Shown here: positions 1 to 5,554 of the stretch, piece by piece
How positions within the stretch are numbered: position 1 is the stretch's first letter
Layout: each line of letters opens with the position of its first letter
Translations under genes and position numbers: made by a program
Source: Oscillibacter sp. UBA6647
GTDB lineage: Bacteria > Bacillota > Clostridia > Oscillospirales > Oscillospiraceae
Direction of reading: 5' to 3'
NCBI GenBank assembly: GCA_002455655.1
Contig: DKLF01000103.1
Span: 1 to 7,498, forward strand
Length of the DNA stretch: 7,498 nucleotides
The notes under the pieces: generated by a model
Seen by the model: only the letters and a program-made list of their open reading frames with translations
Told to the model about the DNA's origin: nothing
The model's database searches: none

Positions 1-152
1 TTTTGGAAAAGCTTTCTCATATCCCGGGAAAGCCCGGTATTATACAGGCACCTTGCTTTAAAGAGGTCCCTTGCGCCGGGTTCCACACTCCGGCGGACCG
101 CCTGCTTCCATAGCTTGTCCCGCAGCTTTTCCTGGTGTGCTATCCTCTGCAA
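1..152 (-). CDS. Unrecognised protein, N-terminal part, cut by the window edge
   Basis: A leftward frame starting at TTG (152-150) stays open for 50 codons to the window edge. The predicted product is rich in charged residues, including the run RIAHQEKLRDKLWKQAVRR near its start and LYNTGLSRDMRKLFQ at the edge, and most third codon positions are G or C, as in neighbouring genes. An AGGA (166-163) lies 10 nt before the TTG, and a leftward promoter with a perfect TTGACA box sits just upstream (179-207). I do not recognise the family. The weak start codon and the short visible length leave room for this being non-coding upstream DNA. If real, it is divergent from the XRE/S24 repressor and is a natural candidate for its control. 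Confidence 0.4.
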   Translation of the reverse strand, partial: MQRIAHQEKLRDKLWKQAVRRSVEPGARDLFKARCLYNTGLSRDMRKLFQ

Positions 153-178
153 CTCACAAGAATCCTGTGAACAATTCC

Positions 179-207
179 AAAATATCACAAGTAGCATGTT
201 TTGTCAA
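179..207 (-). promoter_or_regulatory. Leftward sigma-A type promoter
   Basis: On the minus strand, a perfect TTGACA (-35, forward positions 202-207) is followed after exactly 17 nt by TATTTT (-10, forward 179-184; 4 of 6 matches). It would start transcription near 172, about 20 nt before the TTG of the leftward reading frame. The weak -10 keeps confidence moderate. Confidence 0.4.
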
Positions 208-247
208 GGCATATTTTACAAGTTTCCTGTTTTTCGCAATTGACAAA
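200..247. repeat. Inverted repeat joining two divergent -35 boxes; possible operator
   Basis: TTTGTCAA (200-207) and TTGACAAA (240-247) are perfect 8-bp reverse complements, separated by 32 bp. Each arm contains the -35 hexamer of one of the two divergent promoters. The symmetry could simply reflect two consensus -35 boxes facing apart. It would also suit a dimeric repressor made by the adjacent gene, since XRE/S24 repressors commonly bind their own promoter region. No shorter, closely spaced palindrome typical of a CI or LexA operator was found here. Confidence 0.35.
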
Positions 248-268
248 GCCAAAAAATAACGATAGGAT
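240..268 (+). promoter_or_regulatory. Promoter of the XRE/S24 repressor gene
   Basis: TTGACA (240-245) is a perfect -35 box, followed after 17 nt by TAGGAT (263-268; 4 of 6 matches to TATAAT). Transcription would start near 275, leaving a leader of about 40 nt before the start codon. The region is markedly AT-rich compared with the flanking coding DNA. Confidence 0.6.
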
Positions 269-315
269 AAAGCAAAGTTTAATTTTGTCCAAGAAACTGC
301 AGGGAGGCGCACCAC

Positions 316-1071
316 ATGGGGTTTGGAGAACGGCTGCGGGAGCGGAGAGAAGAATTGAATATGTCCCGTCGGGAGCTGGCCGAGGCGCTGGGCGTGACGG
401 TTTCCGCCATTGGCAATTACGAAACGGGAATCAGCTTTCCCAAGGAAGAGGTGCTCCTGCGCCTGTTTGACAGCCTGCGGGTGGACCCCAACACGCTGTA
501 CCGGGACCACTTCCGGGGCGGAAAGAGCGTTTTAAGCCACGATGAGCGGGAGGTCTTAGACCAGTACCGAAGTCTTTCCGCCGTGGGGCGGGACACGGTG
601 CGCTCCGTGCTGGGGGCGCTGTGCCAGTATCAGGACGAACTGGAGCTTGCCCGGCCCCAGCTTGCCGAGCGGCGCATTCCCCTGTATTGCAGCCCGGCGG
701 CGGCAGGCTTTGCCGCGCCGGTGTTTGGTGAGGATTTCGATTATGTTTCCGTGGGCGGGGACGTACCGCCCGCGGCGGAGTTTGCCGTGCACATCCGGGG
801 CAACTCCATGTCCCCCTGGATTGCCGACGGGGCGGTGGTCTATGTGAACCGGGACCCGCTGCAAGCGGGGGACATCGGTATTTTCTGCGTGGACGGGGAA
901 ATGGTGTGCAAGCAGTATTACCGGGACCCCATGGGGACGGTGTACCTGTTCTCCCTGAACCGGGCCCGTGCGGACGCGGACGTGGTACTCACCGCCGACA
1001 GCGGGCAGACGCTGGTGTCCTTTGGCCGCGTGATGATGCATAAGCTGCCCTTGCCGAAGCGGGGTGGATAA
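316..1071 (+). CDS. XRE-family repressor with S24 (LexA/CI-type) self-cleavage domain
   Basis: This is a 251-residue two-domain DNA-binding repressor. Residues about 4-60 form a Cro/CI-type helix-turn-helix (SRRELAEALGVTVSAIGNYE spans the recognition helices). A linker of about 50 residues follows, and then a peptidase S24 domain from about residue 120 to the end. Ser164 in GNSM and Lys199 in MVCKQ match the catalytic Ser/Lys pair, 35 residues apart, and Ala130-Gly131 in SPAAAGF matches the LexA/CI cleavage site. In this family RecA filaments or other stress signals trigger autocleavage and derepression, so the protein is probably active in principle. The start is supported by AGGGAGG (301-307) 8 nt upstream. 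It is not LexA itself, because the N-terminal domain is XRE-type. It may be a domesticated phage repressor or a stress regulator; no prophage genes are visible in the window. Confidence 0.95.
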   Translation: MGFGERLRERREELNMSRRELAEALGVTVSAIGNYETGISFPKEEVLLRLFDSLRVDPNTLYRDHFRGGKSVLSHDEREVLDQYRSLSAVGRDTVRSVLGALCQYQDELELARPQLAERRIPLYCSPAAAGFAAPVFGEDFDYVSVGGDVPPAAEFAVHIRGNSMSPWIADGAVVYVNRDPLQAGDIGIFCVDGEMVCKQYYRDPMGTVYLFSLNRARADADVVLTADSGQTLVSFGRVMMHKLPLPKRGG

Positions 1072-1090
1072 CCCGCGGCATGTTCCACCC
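1062..1090 (+). other. Stem-loop spanning the repressor stop codon
   Basis: GGGTGGA (1062-1068) and TCCACCC (1084-1090) form a perfect 7-bp stem around a 15-nt loop that holds the TAA stop and a CCGCGG palindrome. No T-run follows, so it is not a convincing intrinsic terminator. It could protect the mRNA end or partly separate expression of the repressor from the downstream radical SAM gene. It may also be chance in GC-rich DNA. No separate promoter is seen in the 69-nt gap, so the two genes are probably co-transcribed. Confidence 0.25.
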
Positions 1091-1140
1091 GGCTGCTTGT
1101 TGTGCCGCCGAAACGCAGCGTGCGTGCATGGAGGTGAATG

Positions 1141-2394
1141 ATGAGCTGTTTGACGACATTGACCCGGGCGTTCCTTACGCGGTCGCTTCGTCCATTCCGG
1201 TTTCTAAACGAATATGACGAAGCGATTCCCTTTGCTGAAAGCCGAAGGCTGGGCCTGTATGTCCATATTCCCTTTTGCAGGCAGCTTTGCTCCTTCTGCC
1301 CCTATTGTAAGGAGCTGTATGATGAGGCACTGTGCGATGCATATATCGACTGCCTTCTTCGGGAGATCCATCTGGTATGCGGGCAGACGCAGGAGAAAAA
1401 GCAGGCCACCAGCCTGTATTTCGGCGGCGGAACACCTGCGCTTGCCGTCCAGCGGATCGGAGAAATTGTGTCCGCTCTGCAAGAGCATTTCATCATTACG
1501 GAGGGCATTGGTCTGGAACTTCACCCGGACAATGTGAACGTGGAGACGCTTTCAGCTCTGCGTGAAGCGGGCGTTACGAAAATCAGCATCGGGATTCAGT
1601 CCTTCGGGGATAAATTTCTGGGGATTTTGGGGCGCAAGCGCTTTGACCCGGAGCGTCTTTCTGCCGCTCTGCGGGCCGTTCCCTTTGAAACCGTGTCCAT
1701 GGATTTTATTTTTGCCCTGCCTGGGCAGACGGCGGAAGACCTAAAGGCGGATATCGCCACCGCCTTTTCCATCGGGGCAAACCATGTGGCCATCTATCCC
1801 TTTATTGACTTTGCCTTCACCGGCTCCACCGTCAAGCCCATGGGCAAACAGGAAAAGCGGCGACTGCTGGACGACATCACCCGGTATTGCGTATCCATGG
1901 AATACCGGCGGGAGTCCATCTGGACCTTTTCCGCCACGCCGGGGGCATGCTATTCTTCCATGACCCGGGAAAATTTCTTAGGCTTTGGCTGCTCCGCCAC
2001 CACGCTGCTAAAAAATCAGTTCAAGGTCAACACCTTTTCCGTGGCAGAATACCGCAGAAGAATTGAGAGCGACACACTGCCCACTTCACTGACCCTGCGC
2101 TTCACAACCCGCCAGCGAATGCTTTATTACCTGTTTTGGACTGCCTATGGCACAGAGGTAGACCCCAAGGGATTTGAAGAATTTTTTGGCGTGCCGCTGA
2201 ACAAGGTCTACGGCTTTGAGTTCTGGCTTGCGAAAAGGCTGGGCTTTGCCACGGAGGAACACGGAATTTTCCGCATGACGCTGAAGGGCGCGTTTTACTA
2301 TCATTACTACGAAAATTACTACACGCTGGCCTACATCGATAAAATGTGGGGCATTCTCCGCAGGGAGGCCTTCCCAAAGGAAATCGTTTTGTAA
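1141..2394 (+). CDS. HemN-like radical SAM protein (coproporphyrinogen III oxidase family)
   Basis: This 417-residue radical SAM enzyme has its iron-sulfur cluster motif at Cys46, Cys50 and Cys53 (CX3CX2C in YVHIPFCRQLCSFCPYCK), a further cysteine at Cys56, a GGGTP SAM-binding motif at 95-99, ISIGIQSF at about 148-155, and LGFGCSA at about 280-286, which matches the later glycine motif of HemN/HemW proteins. The C-terminal third resembles the HemN C-terminal domain and ends in a tyrosine-rich stretch (FYYHYYENYY, about 385-394). Family members include oxygen-independent coproporphyrinogen oxidase, the heme chaperone HemW and heme-degrading methyltransferases. Sequence alone does not settle which applies, and no other heme genes are nearby. 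GGAGG (1130-1134) lies 6 nt before the ATG at 1141 but only 3 nt before an adjacent in-frame ATG at 1138, so 1141 is preferred. Third positions seem less GC-rich than in the genes around it. Confidence 0.92.
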   Translation: MSCLTTLTRAFLTRSLRPFRFLNEYDEAIPFAESRRLGLYVHIPFCRQLCSFCPYCKELYDEALCDAYIDCLLREIHLVCGQTQEKKQATSLYFGGGTPALAVQRIGEIVSALQEHFIITEGIGLELHPDNVNVETLSALREAGVTKISIGIQSFGDKFLGILGRKRFDPERLSAALRAVPFETVSMDFIFALPGQTAEDLKADIATAFSIGANHVAIYPFIDFAFTGSTVKPMGKQEKRRLLDDITRYCVSMEYRRESIWTFSATPGACYSSMTRENFLGFGCSATTLLKNQFKVNTFSVAEYRRRIESDTLPTSLTLRFTTRQRMLYYLFWTAYGTEVDPKGFEEFFGVPLNKVYGFEFWLAKRLGFATEEHGIFRMTLKGAFYYHYYENYYTLAYIDKMWGILRREAFPKEIVL

Positions 2395-2402
2395 TTGGAT
2401 AT

Positions 2403-2441
2403 AAAAAGGCCCCGGACGCTATCACGCGTCCGGGCCTTTTA
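2403..2441. terminator. Bidirectional intrinsic terminator
   Basis: GGACGC (2414-2419) pairs with GCGTCC (2426-2431) around the loop TATCAC. The stem continues through GGCCC/GGGCC with one bulged C, and ends in A-runs on the left and TTTT (2437-2440) on the right. Because the flanking A and T runs are symmetric, it can stop both the rightward radical SAM transcript and the leftward rubrerythrin transcript, which converge here. Confidence 0.88.
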
Positions 2442-2476
2442 TGTTGCCGGAACCTTTCAGACAGGCATTTATTCGG

Positions 2477-3070
2477 TTACCCTTCCGTATACGGAGCCAT
2501 GGTCAAGCGGATAAAATAGCCCCGGTCATGGTCGCAGGCAGGGCATTTTTCCGGGGCGGTCTTCCCGGTGAAGACATAGCCGCAGTTCAGGCACATCCAG
2601 CCGCATTCCACGTCGGCCACGAACAAACGCTCCCGTTCCAGCAGGTCCGCCAGCAGTTCAAATCGGTCGGCGTGGGTTTTCTCAATGGCCGCGATGCGGG
2701 AGAAGGAGTCCGCAATGCGGGAAAAGCCCTCTTTTTTCGCAATTTCCGCAAAGGCGGGATAGGCGTCGCCAAATTCCTCCAGCTCGTTGTGCCGCGCCAT
2801 CCGCAAAAGCGCCGCCATGTCCTGCGCCGCGTCCACGGGATACCCGCCGTCAATTTGCACCGTCTCACCGGAAAGCTCTCCCAGATGCTTGTAGAACACC
2901 TCCGCGTGCTCTTTTTCCTGATTCGCGGTAAACAGAAACGCCGCCTCGATGACGTGCAGACCCTGCTTCTTCGCCTGAGACGCCGCAAACGTATAGCGGT
3001 TGCGGGCCTGACTTTCTCCCGCGAAGGCCCGCATCAGGCTGATTTTTGTTTCGCTGTTTTTCAAATCCAT
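2477..3070 (-). CDS. rbr: Rubrerythrin (NADH-dependent peroxide reductase component)
   Basis: This 197-residue cytoplasmic diiron protein reduces hydrogen peroxide to water in anaerobes, using electrons passed through its rubredoxin domain. The ferritin-like four-helix domain (about 1-145) carries the expected ligands: Glu19 in AGESQARNRY, Glu52 and His55 in QEKEHAE, Glu96 and Glu99 before AYPAF, and Glu130 and His133 in EKTHADRF. The C-terminal rubredoxin-like domain (about 152-197) has the two zinc/iron knuckles Cys160-X2-Cys163 and Cys176-X2-Cys179. Length and domain order are those of classical rubrerythrin, with nothing missing. The RBS, AGGGGG (3087-3082), is 11 nt from the ATG and lies inside a stem-loop, which may limit translation. 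It is the last gene of the leftward group and lies 57 nt beyond gluQ. No separate promoter is obvious in that gap. Confidence 0.96.
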   Translation of the reverse strand: MDLKNSETKISLMRAFAGESQARNRYTFAASQAKKQGLHVIEAAFLFTANQEKEHAEVFYKHLGELSGETVQIDGGYPVDAAQDMAALLRMARHNELEEFGDAYPAFAEIAKKEGFSRIADSFSRIAAIEKTHADRFELLADLLERERLFVADVECGWMCLNCGYVFTGKTAPEKCPACDHDRGYFIRLTMAPYTEG

Positions 3071-3075
3071 AAAAT

Positions 3076-3117
3076 AGGCCGCCCCCTTTGTGCCAGCTTG
3101 CGCAAAGAGGGCGGTTT
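3076..3117 (-). terminator. Stem-loop between gluQ and rubrerythrin: terminator or RBS-masking hairpin
   Basis: CCGCCCCCTTTG (3079-3090) pairs with CAAAGAGGGCGG (3103-3114) with one internal mismatch, and the stem extends inward with GC pairs to a six-base loop (3094-3099). On the minus strand it begins 13 nt after the gluQ stop and is followed by CCTATTTT, a weak U-tract, so it may partly terminate. The rubrerythrin RBS (3082-3087) lies wholly in its 3' arm, so transcripts reading through would have a masked initiation site. Confidence 0.55.
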
Positions 3118-3127
3118 TATTCGGATT

Positions 3128-4081
3128 TTAAAAAAACAGGCCGGTCGGTACGAAGATATTCTCCTTCGGAATCCGCTGCCAGTCAAATTCCGCCAGCAGA
3201 CTTTCCGGGGTCCGGGACCTGGCGGAGGGATTCAGCCCCGCAAGATACGCGAGCTTTCCGATAAGCTCCTTCGGTGTGCTTCGGGAAAGCAGCGCATCCA
3301 AACTCAAATCCCCGTCCCGCTTGCTCAGCCGCCGCCCGTCGGGCGACAGCAGCAATGGCACATGGTAAAATTTCGGCGGCGTCAATCCCAGCAGCTCGTA
3401 AAGATACAACTGCCGGGGCGTGGAGGCCAGCAGGTCGCTCCCCCGCACCACCTGCGTAACCTGCATGGCCGCGTCGTCCACCACCACCGCAAGCTGATAG
3501 GCCCAAAGTCCGTCAGACCGACGGAGGAGAAAGTCTCCGCAGCCCCGGGCCAAATTTTCAGAGTACGGGCCAAGATGCCCGTCTTCAAACGCGATTTCCC
3601 GGTCCGGAACCCGCAGGCGATCAGCGGGAGGACGCGTTTCGACCCGCCCCGCCGCCTGATCGGGCGTTAATCCCCGGCAGGTGCCGGGGTAAATTGTCTG
3701 CCCATCCTCTCGGTGCGGGGCGGAGGCGGTATGAAGCTGGGCACGGGTGCAAAAGCAGGGATATACCAGTCCTTTTTCCCGCAGCGTTTCCAGCGCGGCG
3801 GCATAGCGCGCTCCCCTCCGGCTCTGGTAATAGGGTCCGTCTGGCCCGCCCGTGCTGCCCCCCTCGTCCCAAAAAAGGCCCAGCGCACGGTAGTCCTCCT
3901 CCAACTGGTCCGCACAGGCCCGGGTGCAGCGCCCCGTGTCCAAATCCTCAATCCGCAAAACAACCTGCCCCCCGGCGGATTTGGCGGAGAGCCACGCCAG
4001 AAGGCTTGTAAACAGATTCCCCAGATGCATCCGCCCGCTGGGAGAGGGCGCAAATCGGCCCCGTTCAGCCCCGTTCGTCAT
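3128..4081 (-). CDS. gluQ: Glutamyl-Q tRNA(Asp) synthetase (GluQ-RS)
   Basis: This 317-residue class I aminoacyl-tRNA synthetase paralogue attaches glutamate to the queuine base at position 34 of tRNA(Asp), not to the 3' end. It has the class I HIGH motif as HLGN (19-22) within RFAPSPSGRMHLGN, RIEDLD at 43-48, a KMSKS-type loop RLSKRDG (251-257), and the GluQ-RS zinc site Cys109, Cys111, Tyr131 and Cys135 (CFC and YPGTC). It stops shortly after the catalytic domain, with only about 60 residues beyond the KMSKS loop. It therefore lacks the anticodon-binding domain of GltX, the hallmark separating GluQ-RS from glutamyl-tRNA synthetase. The ATG overlaps the stop of the upstream phosphoesterase in ATGA (4081-4078), indicating translational coupling. 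Its activity needs queuosine-modified tRNA, so the host should make or salvage queuine; no such genes are in view. Confidence 0.95.
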   Translation of the reverse strand: MTNGAERGRFAPSPSGRMHLGNLFTSLLAWLSAKSAGGQVVLRIEDLDTGRCTRACADQLEEDYRALGLFWDEGGSTGGPDGPYYQSRRGARYAAALETLREKGLVYPCFCTRAQLHTASAPHREDGQTIYPGTCRGLTPDQAAGRVETRPPADRLRVPDREIAFEDGHLGPYSENLARGCGDFLLRRSDGLWAYQLAVVVDDAAMQVTQVVRGSDLLASTPRQLYLYELLGLTPPKFYHVPLLLSPDGRRLSKRDGDLSLDALLSRSTPKELIGKLAYLAGLNPSARSRTPESLLAEFDWQRIPKENIFVPTGLFF

Positions 4082-4545
4082 ATAAGCCTGCGCAGGTCCG
4101 CCGTGAGACGGCCGCGTTCAATCCTGACCACGGCATAGGTGGGTCGTCCCCAATAGCCGATACTGCCGGGATTCAGCAAAAGAGACTCCCCCACCCATTC
4201 CTGCGTGGGAACATGGGTGTGCCCAAAGCACAGCAAATCCGCCTTGTGCTCCCGGGTGGCATATCCCACGTCCATCAGTCCTTCCTTCACCCGGCAGGTG
4301 TGCCCGTGGCAAAGAAGTATCCGCTTGCCCTCCAGCTCAAAAAGCTTCATAGGCGGCTCTTCCGGGCGGAAGTCGCAGTTGCCGGGGACCTGTTCCAGCG
4401 GAATATCCGGAAACATGTCCCGGAGGTGCTCCGCATCCCGCCAGCCGTCTCCCAGATGGAAGATGCGCTCCGGCCTCTCCCGCTCCAAAGCGGTCACCAT
4501 ATGCTCCACGTTGCCGTGGGAATCGGAGAATACCAGTATCTTCAT
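4078..4545 (-). CDS. YfcE/MJ0936-family metallophosphoesterase
   Basis: This 155-residue cytoplasmic phosphodiesterase of the calcineurin-like fold has all five metal-site blocks: DSHGN (Asp8, His10), HLGDG (Asp33), GNCD (Asn56), CHGH (about His80-His82) and GHTH (His109, His111). The typical NPGS follows at 125-128. Family members hydrolyse phosphodiester model compounds with manganese, but the natural substrate is generally unknown. The start chosen is the ATG at 4545, whose product begins MKILVFSDSHGN, the usual N-terminus. AAGGA lies 9 nt upstream, and a promoter sits at 4576-4604. An in-frame ATG at 4632 would add 29 atypical residues and lies upstream of that promoter, so it is rejected. 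This is the first gene of the leftward group, overlapping gluQ by 4 nt. Confidence 0.93.
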   Translation of the reverse strand: MKILVFSDSHGNVEHMVTALERERPERIFHLGDGWRDAEHLRDMFPDIPLEQVPGNCDFRPEEPPMKLFELEGKRILLCHGHTCRVKEGLMDVGYATREHKADLLCFGHTHVPTQEWVGESLLLNPGSIGYWGRPTYAVVRIERGRLTADLRRLI

Positions 4546-4575
4546 AGAGTTCCGTCCTTCGGTTTTGATGCCGAC

Positions 4576-4604
4576 AGTATACCCCCTACACGGCAATTTG
4601 GCAA
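4576..4604 (-). promoter_or_regulatory. Promoter of the phosphoesterase-gluQ operon
   Basis: On the minus strand, TTGCCA (-35, forward 4599-4604; 5 of 6 matches) is followed after 17 nt by TATACT (-10, forward 4576-4581; 5 of 6 matches). Transcription would begin near 4569, giving a leader of about 24 nt that includes the RBS. Spacing and hexamers are good for sigma-A. Confidence 0.65.
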
Positions 4605-4611
4605 CCAAATT
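4595..4611. repeat. 17-bp palindrome over the -35 box; candidate operator
   Basis: AATTTGG (4595-4601) and CCAAATT (4605-4611) are perfect inverted 7-bp arms around CAA. The palindrome covers the -35 hexamer of the leftward promoter, where a bound dimeric regulator would block RNA polymerase. The regulator is unknown, and no gene for one is adjacent. Confidence 0.4.
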
Positions 4612-4681
4612 CGCTTTTCTTCCGCGAAACAACGGGCCTTTTCCCTTCGCGCCGGCGGCGGACGCAAACCTTGCTACCGTC

Positions 4682-4710
4682 TTGCATGAAGCAGCAAAAC
4701 ATGATAGAAT
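4682..4710 (+). promoter_or_regulatory. Promoter of the HAD phosphatase gene
   Basis: TAGAAT (4705-4710; 5 of 6 matches) is preceded by TGA, giving an extended -10 (TGnTAGAAT). The -35 candidate TTGCAT (4682-4687) is 17 nt upstream but matches only 3 of 6 positions, as is common with an extended -10. Transcription would begin near 4717, only about 4 nt before the RBS, so the leader is very short. Confidence 0.45.
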
Positions 4711-4735
4711 TTTGTGGAACGGAGGCGAGAAATTT

Positions 4736-5392
4736 TTGTATCGTTATATTTTTCTGGATTTAGACGGAACGCTGACGGATTCCAAGGAAGGCATTCTGAA
4801 TTCCTTGCGCTATGCGTTTGAAAAGCTTGGCAAAATCCCTCCCGGCGAGGACACGCTGATCAAGTTTATCGGCCCGCCTTTGCAGGAAACCTTTATGGAG
4901 CTGTGCGGCTTTACGGCGGAGCAGGCGTTTGCGGCGGTGGAGATGTTCCGCGAACGATATGAGCCCATAGGAAAATTTGAAAATGCGGCAACTCCGGGAA
5001 TGCCGGAGTTGTGCGGACGTTTGAAGGAAGCGGGGTACGTGCTGGCGCTGTCCTCCTCCAAGCCGGAAAAGCTGTGCGTGGATATCTGCCAGCGGTTTGG
5101 CTACACGCCGTCTCTCAGCGTCATCGCAGGCAGTCCCCTCCATGGGGACCACACGAAGGCCGACGTAATTCGGGACACCTTCCGCCGCCTGAATCTGAGT
5201 GAAGCGGACCGGCCAGACATTCTGATGGTGGGCGACCGGAAATACGACGTGCTGGGCGCGAAGGAGTGTGGCATAGACTGCGTAGGCGTGGAGTTTTTTG
5301 GCTATGCCGCCCCCGGCGAGCTGGAAAAGGCCGGGGCCGTGGCGGTGGTGCGCTCCGCGGCAGAGCTGGAACAGTTCATTCTGGTGCATTGA
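4736..5392 (+). CDS. HAD-superfamily phosphatase (phosphoglycolate phosphatase-like)
   Basis: This 218-residue hydrolase of the haloacid dehalogenase fold, subfamily IA type, has motif I as DLDGT (Asp8 nucleophile, Asp10), motif II in LSSSKP (about 105-110), the motif III lysine Lys141 in HTKADVI, and motif IV in MVGDRKYDVLGA (Asp167, Asp171). A helical cap occupies about residues 15-85. Relatives act on phosphoglycolate, nucleoside monophosphates or pyrophosphate, and the substrate cannot be read from the sequence. The start is taken as TTG (4736), giving fMYRYIFLDLDGTLTDS, the normal N-terminus for this family. GGAGG (4721-4725) lies 10 nt upstream and no ATG or GTG is suitably placed. The frame stays open upstream to 4205, but that part is antisense to the phosphoesterase. 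It appears monocistronic, with hairpins right after the stop. Confidence 0.9.
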   Translation: MYRYIFLDLDGTLTDSKEGILNSLRYAFEKLGKIPPGEDTLIKFIGPPLQETFMELCGFTAEQAFAAVEMFRERYEPIGKFENAATPGMPELCGRLKEAGYVLALSSSKPEKLCVDICQRFGYTPSLSVIAGSPLHGDHTKADVIRDTFRRLNLSEADRPDILMVGDRKYDVLGAKECGIDCVGVEFFGYAAPGELEKAGAVAVVRSAAELEQFILVH

Positions 5393-5394
5393 CT

Positions 5395-5422
5395 GGGCTT
5401 GTGCCCGTTTCTTTTTAATTTT
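5395..5422 (+). terminator. Small hairpin with T-rich tail after the HAD gene
   Basis: GGGC (5395-5398) and GCCC (5403-5406) form a short GC stem around TTGT, two bases after the stop codon. A long T-rich tail (5408-5422) follows. The tail is ideal but the stem is short, so termination may depend on this element and the larger hairpin that follows it. Confidence 0.35.
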
Positions 5423-5463
5423 GACCCGCTGAAAAAGCAAATGCTCTTTCAGCGGGTCCTTTG
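5423..5463 (+). terminator. Strong stem-loop after the HAD gene
   Basis: Arms 5423-5438 and 5443-5458 form a 16-bp stem with one mismatch around the loop AAAT; the outer 12 bp (GACCCGCTGAAA) pair perfectly. Only CTTT follows, so the U-tract is weak, but stem strength and position make transcript-end function likely. Confidence 0.6.
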
Positions 5464-5554
5464 CGGGTTGGAGTCTTCTTTCCGTCTACGAAGCTTGTAT
5501 TTATTAAAATTTTCTTAATTTTGTAAATATTTGTTACTAAATTTTCTCTTTTGC

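Noticed and set aside
24..37. Short hairpin CCGGG/CCCGG near the left edge, with a similar one at 7385-7397
   Set aside because: Five-base GC stems are expected by chance at this composition. The first lies inside the possible leftward gene and has no T-run of note.
556..1041. Leftward open frame of 161 codons
   Set aside because: It is antisense to the S24 domain, whose catalytic residues show that the rightward frame is the real one.
2441..3670. Long rightward open frame of 409 codons
   Set aside because: It is antisense to rubrerythrin and most of gluQ, both of which have complete family motifs. Its product is a low-complexity mix rich in Arg, Gln and Pro typical of an opposite-strand shadow in GC-rich DNA.
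4546..4632. 29-residue N-terminal extension of the metallophosphoesterase from an ATG at 4632
   Set aside because: The ATG lies upstream of the predicted transcription start, and the family normally begins with MKILVFSDSHG.
4623..4651. Interrupted hairpin CGCGAA/TTCGCG with inner GGG/CCC in the divergent gap
   Set aside because: It lies between the two divergent promoters outside both predicted transcripts, has a five-base bulge, and could be chance in a GC-rich stretch.
4205..4735. Upstream in-frame extension of the HAD phosphatase
   Set aside because: It runs antisense through the metallophosphoesterase and across its promoter, has no family similarity, and the RBS, TTG start and promoter all lie downstream.
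4760..5440. Leftward open frame of 226 codons
   Set aside because: It is opposite the HAD gene, is rich in His, Gln and Arg, has no motif, and crosses the terminator region.
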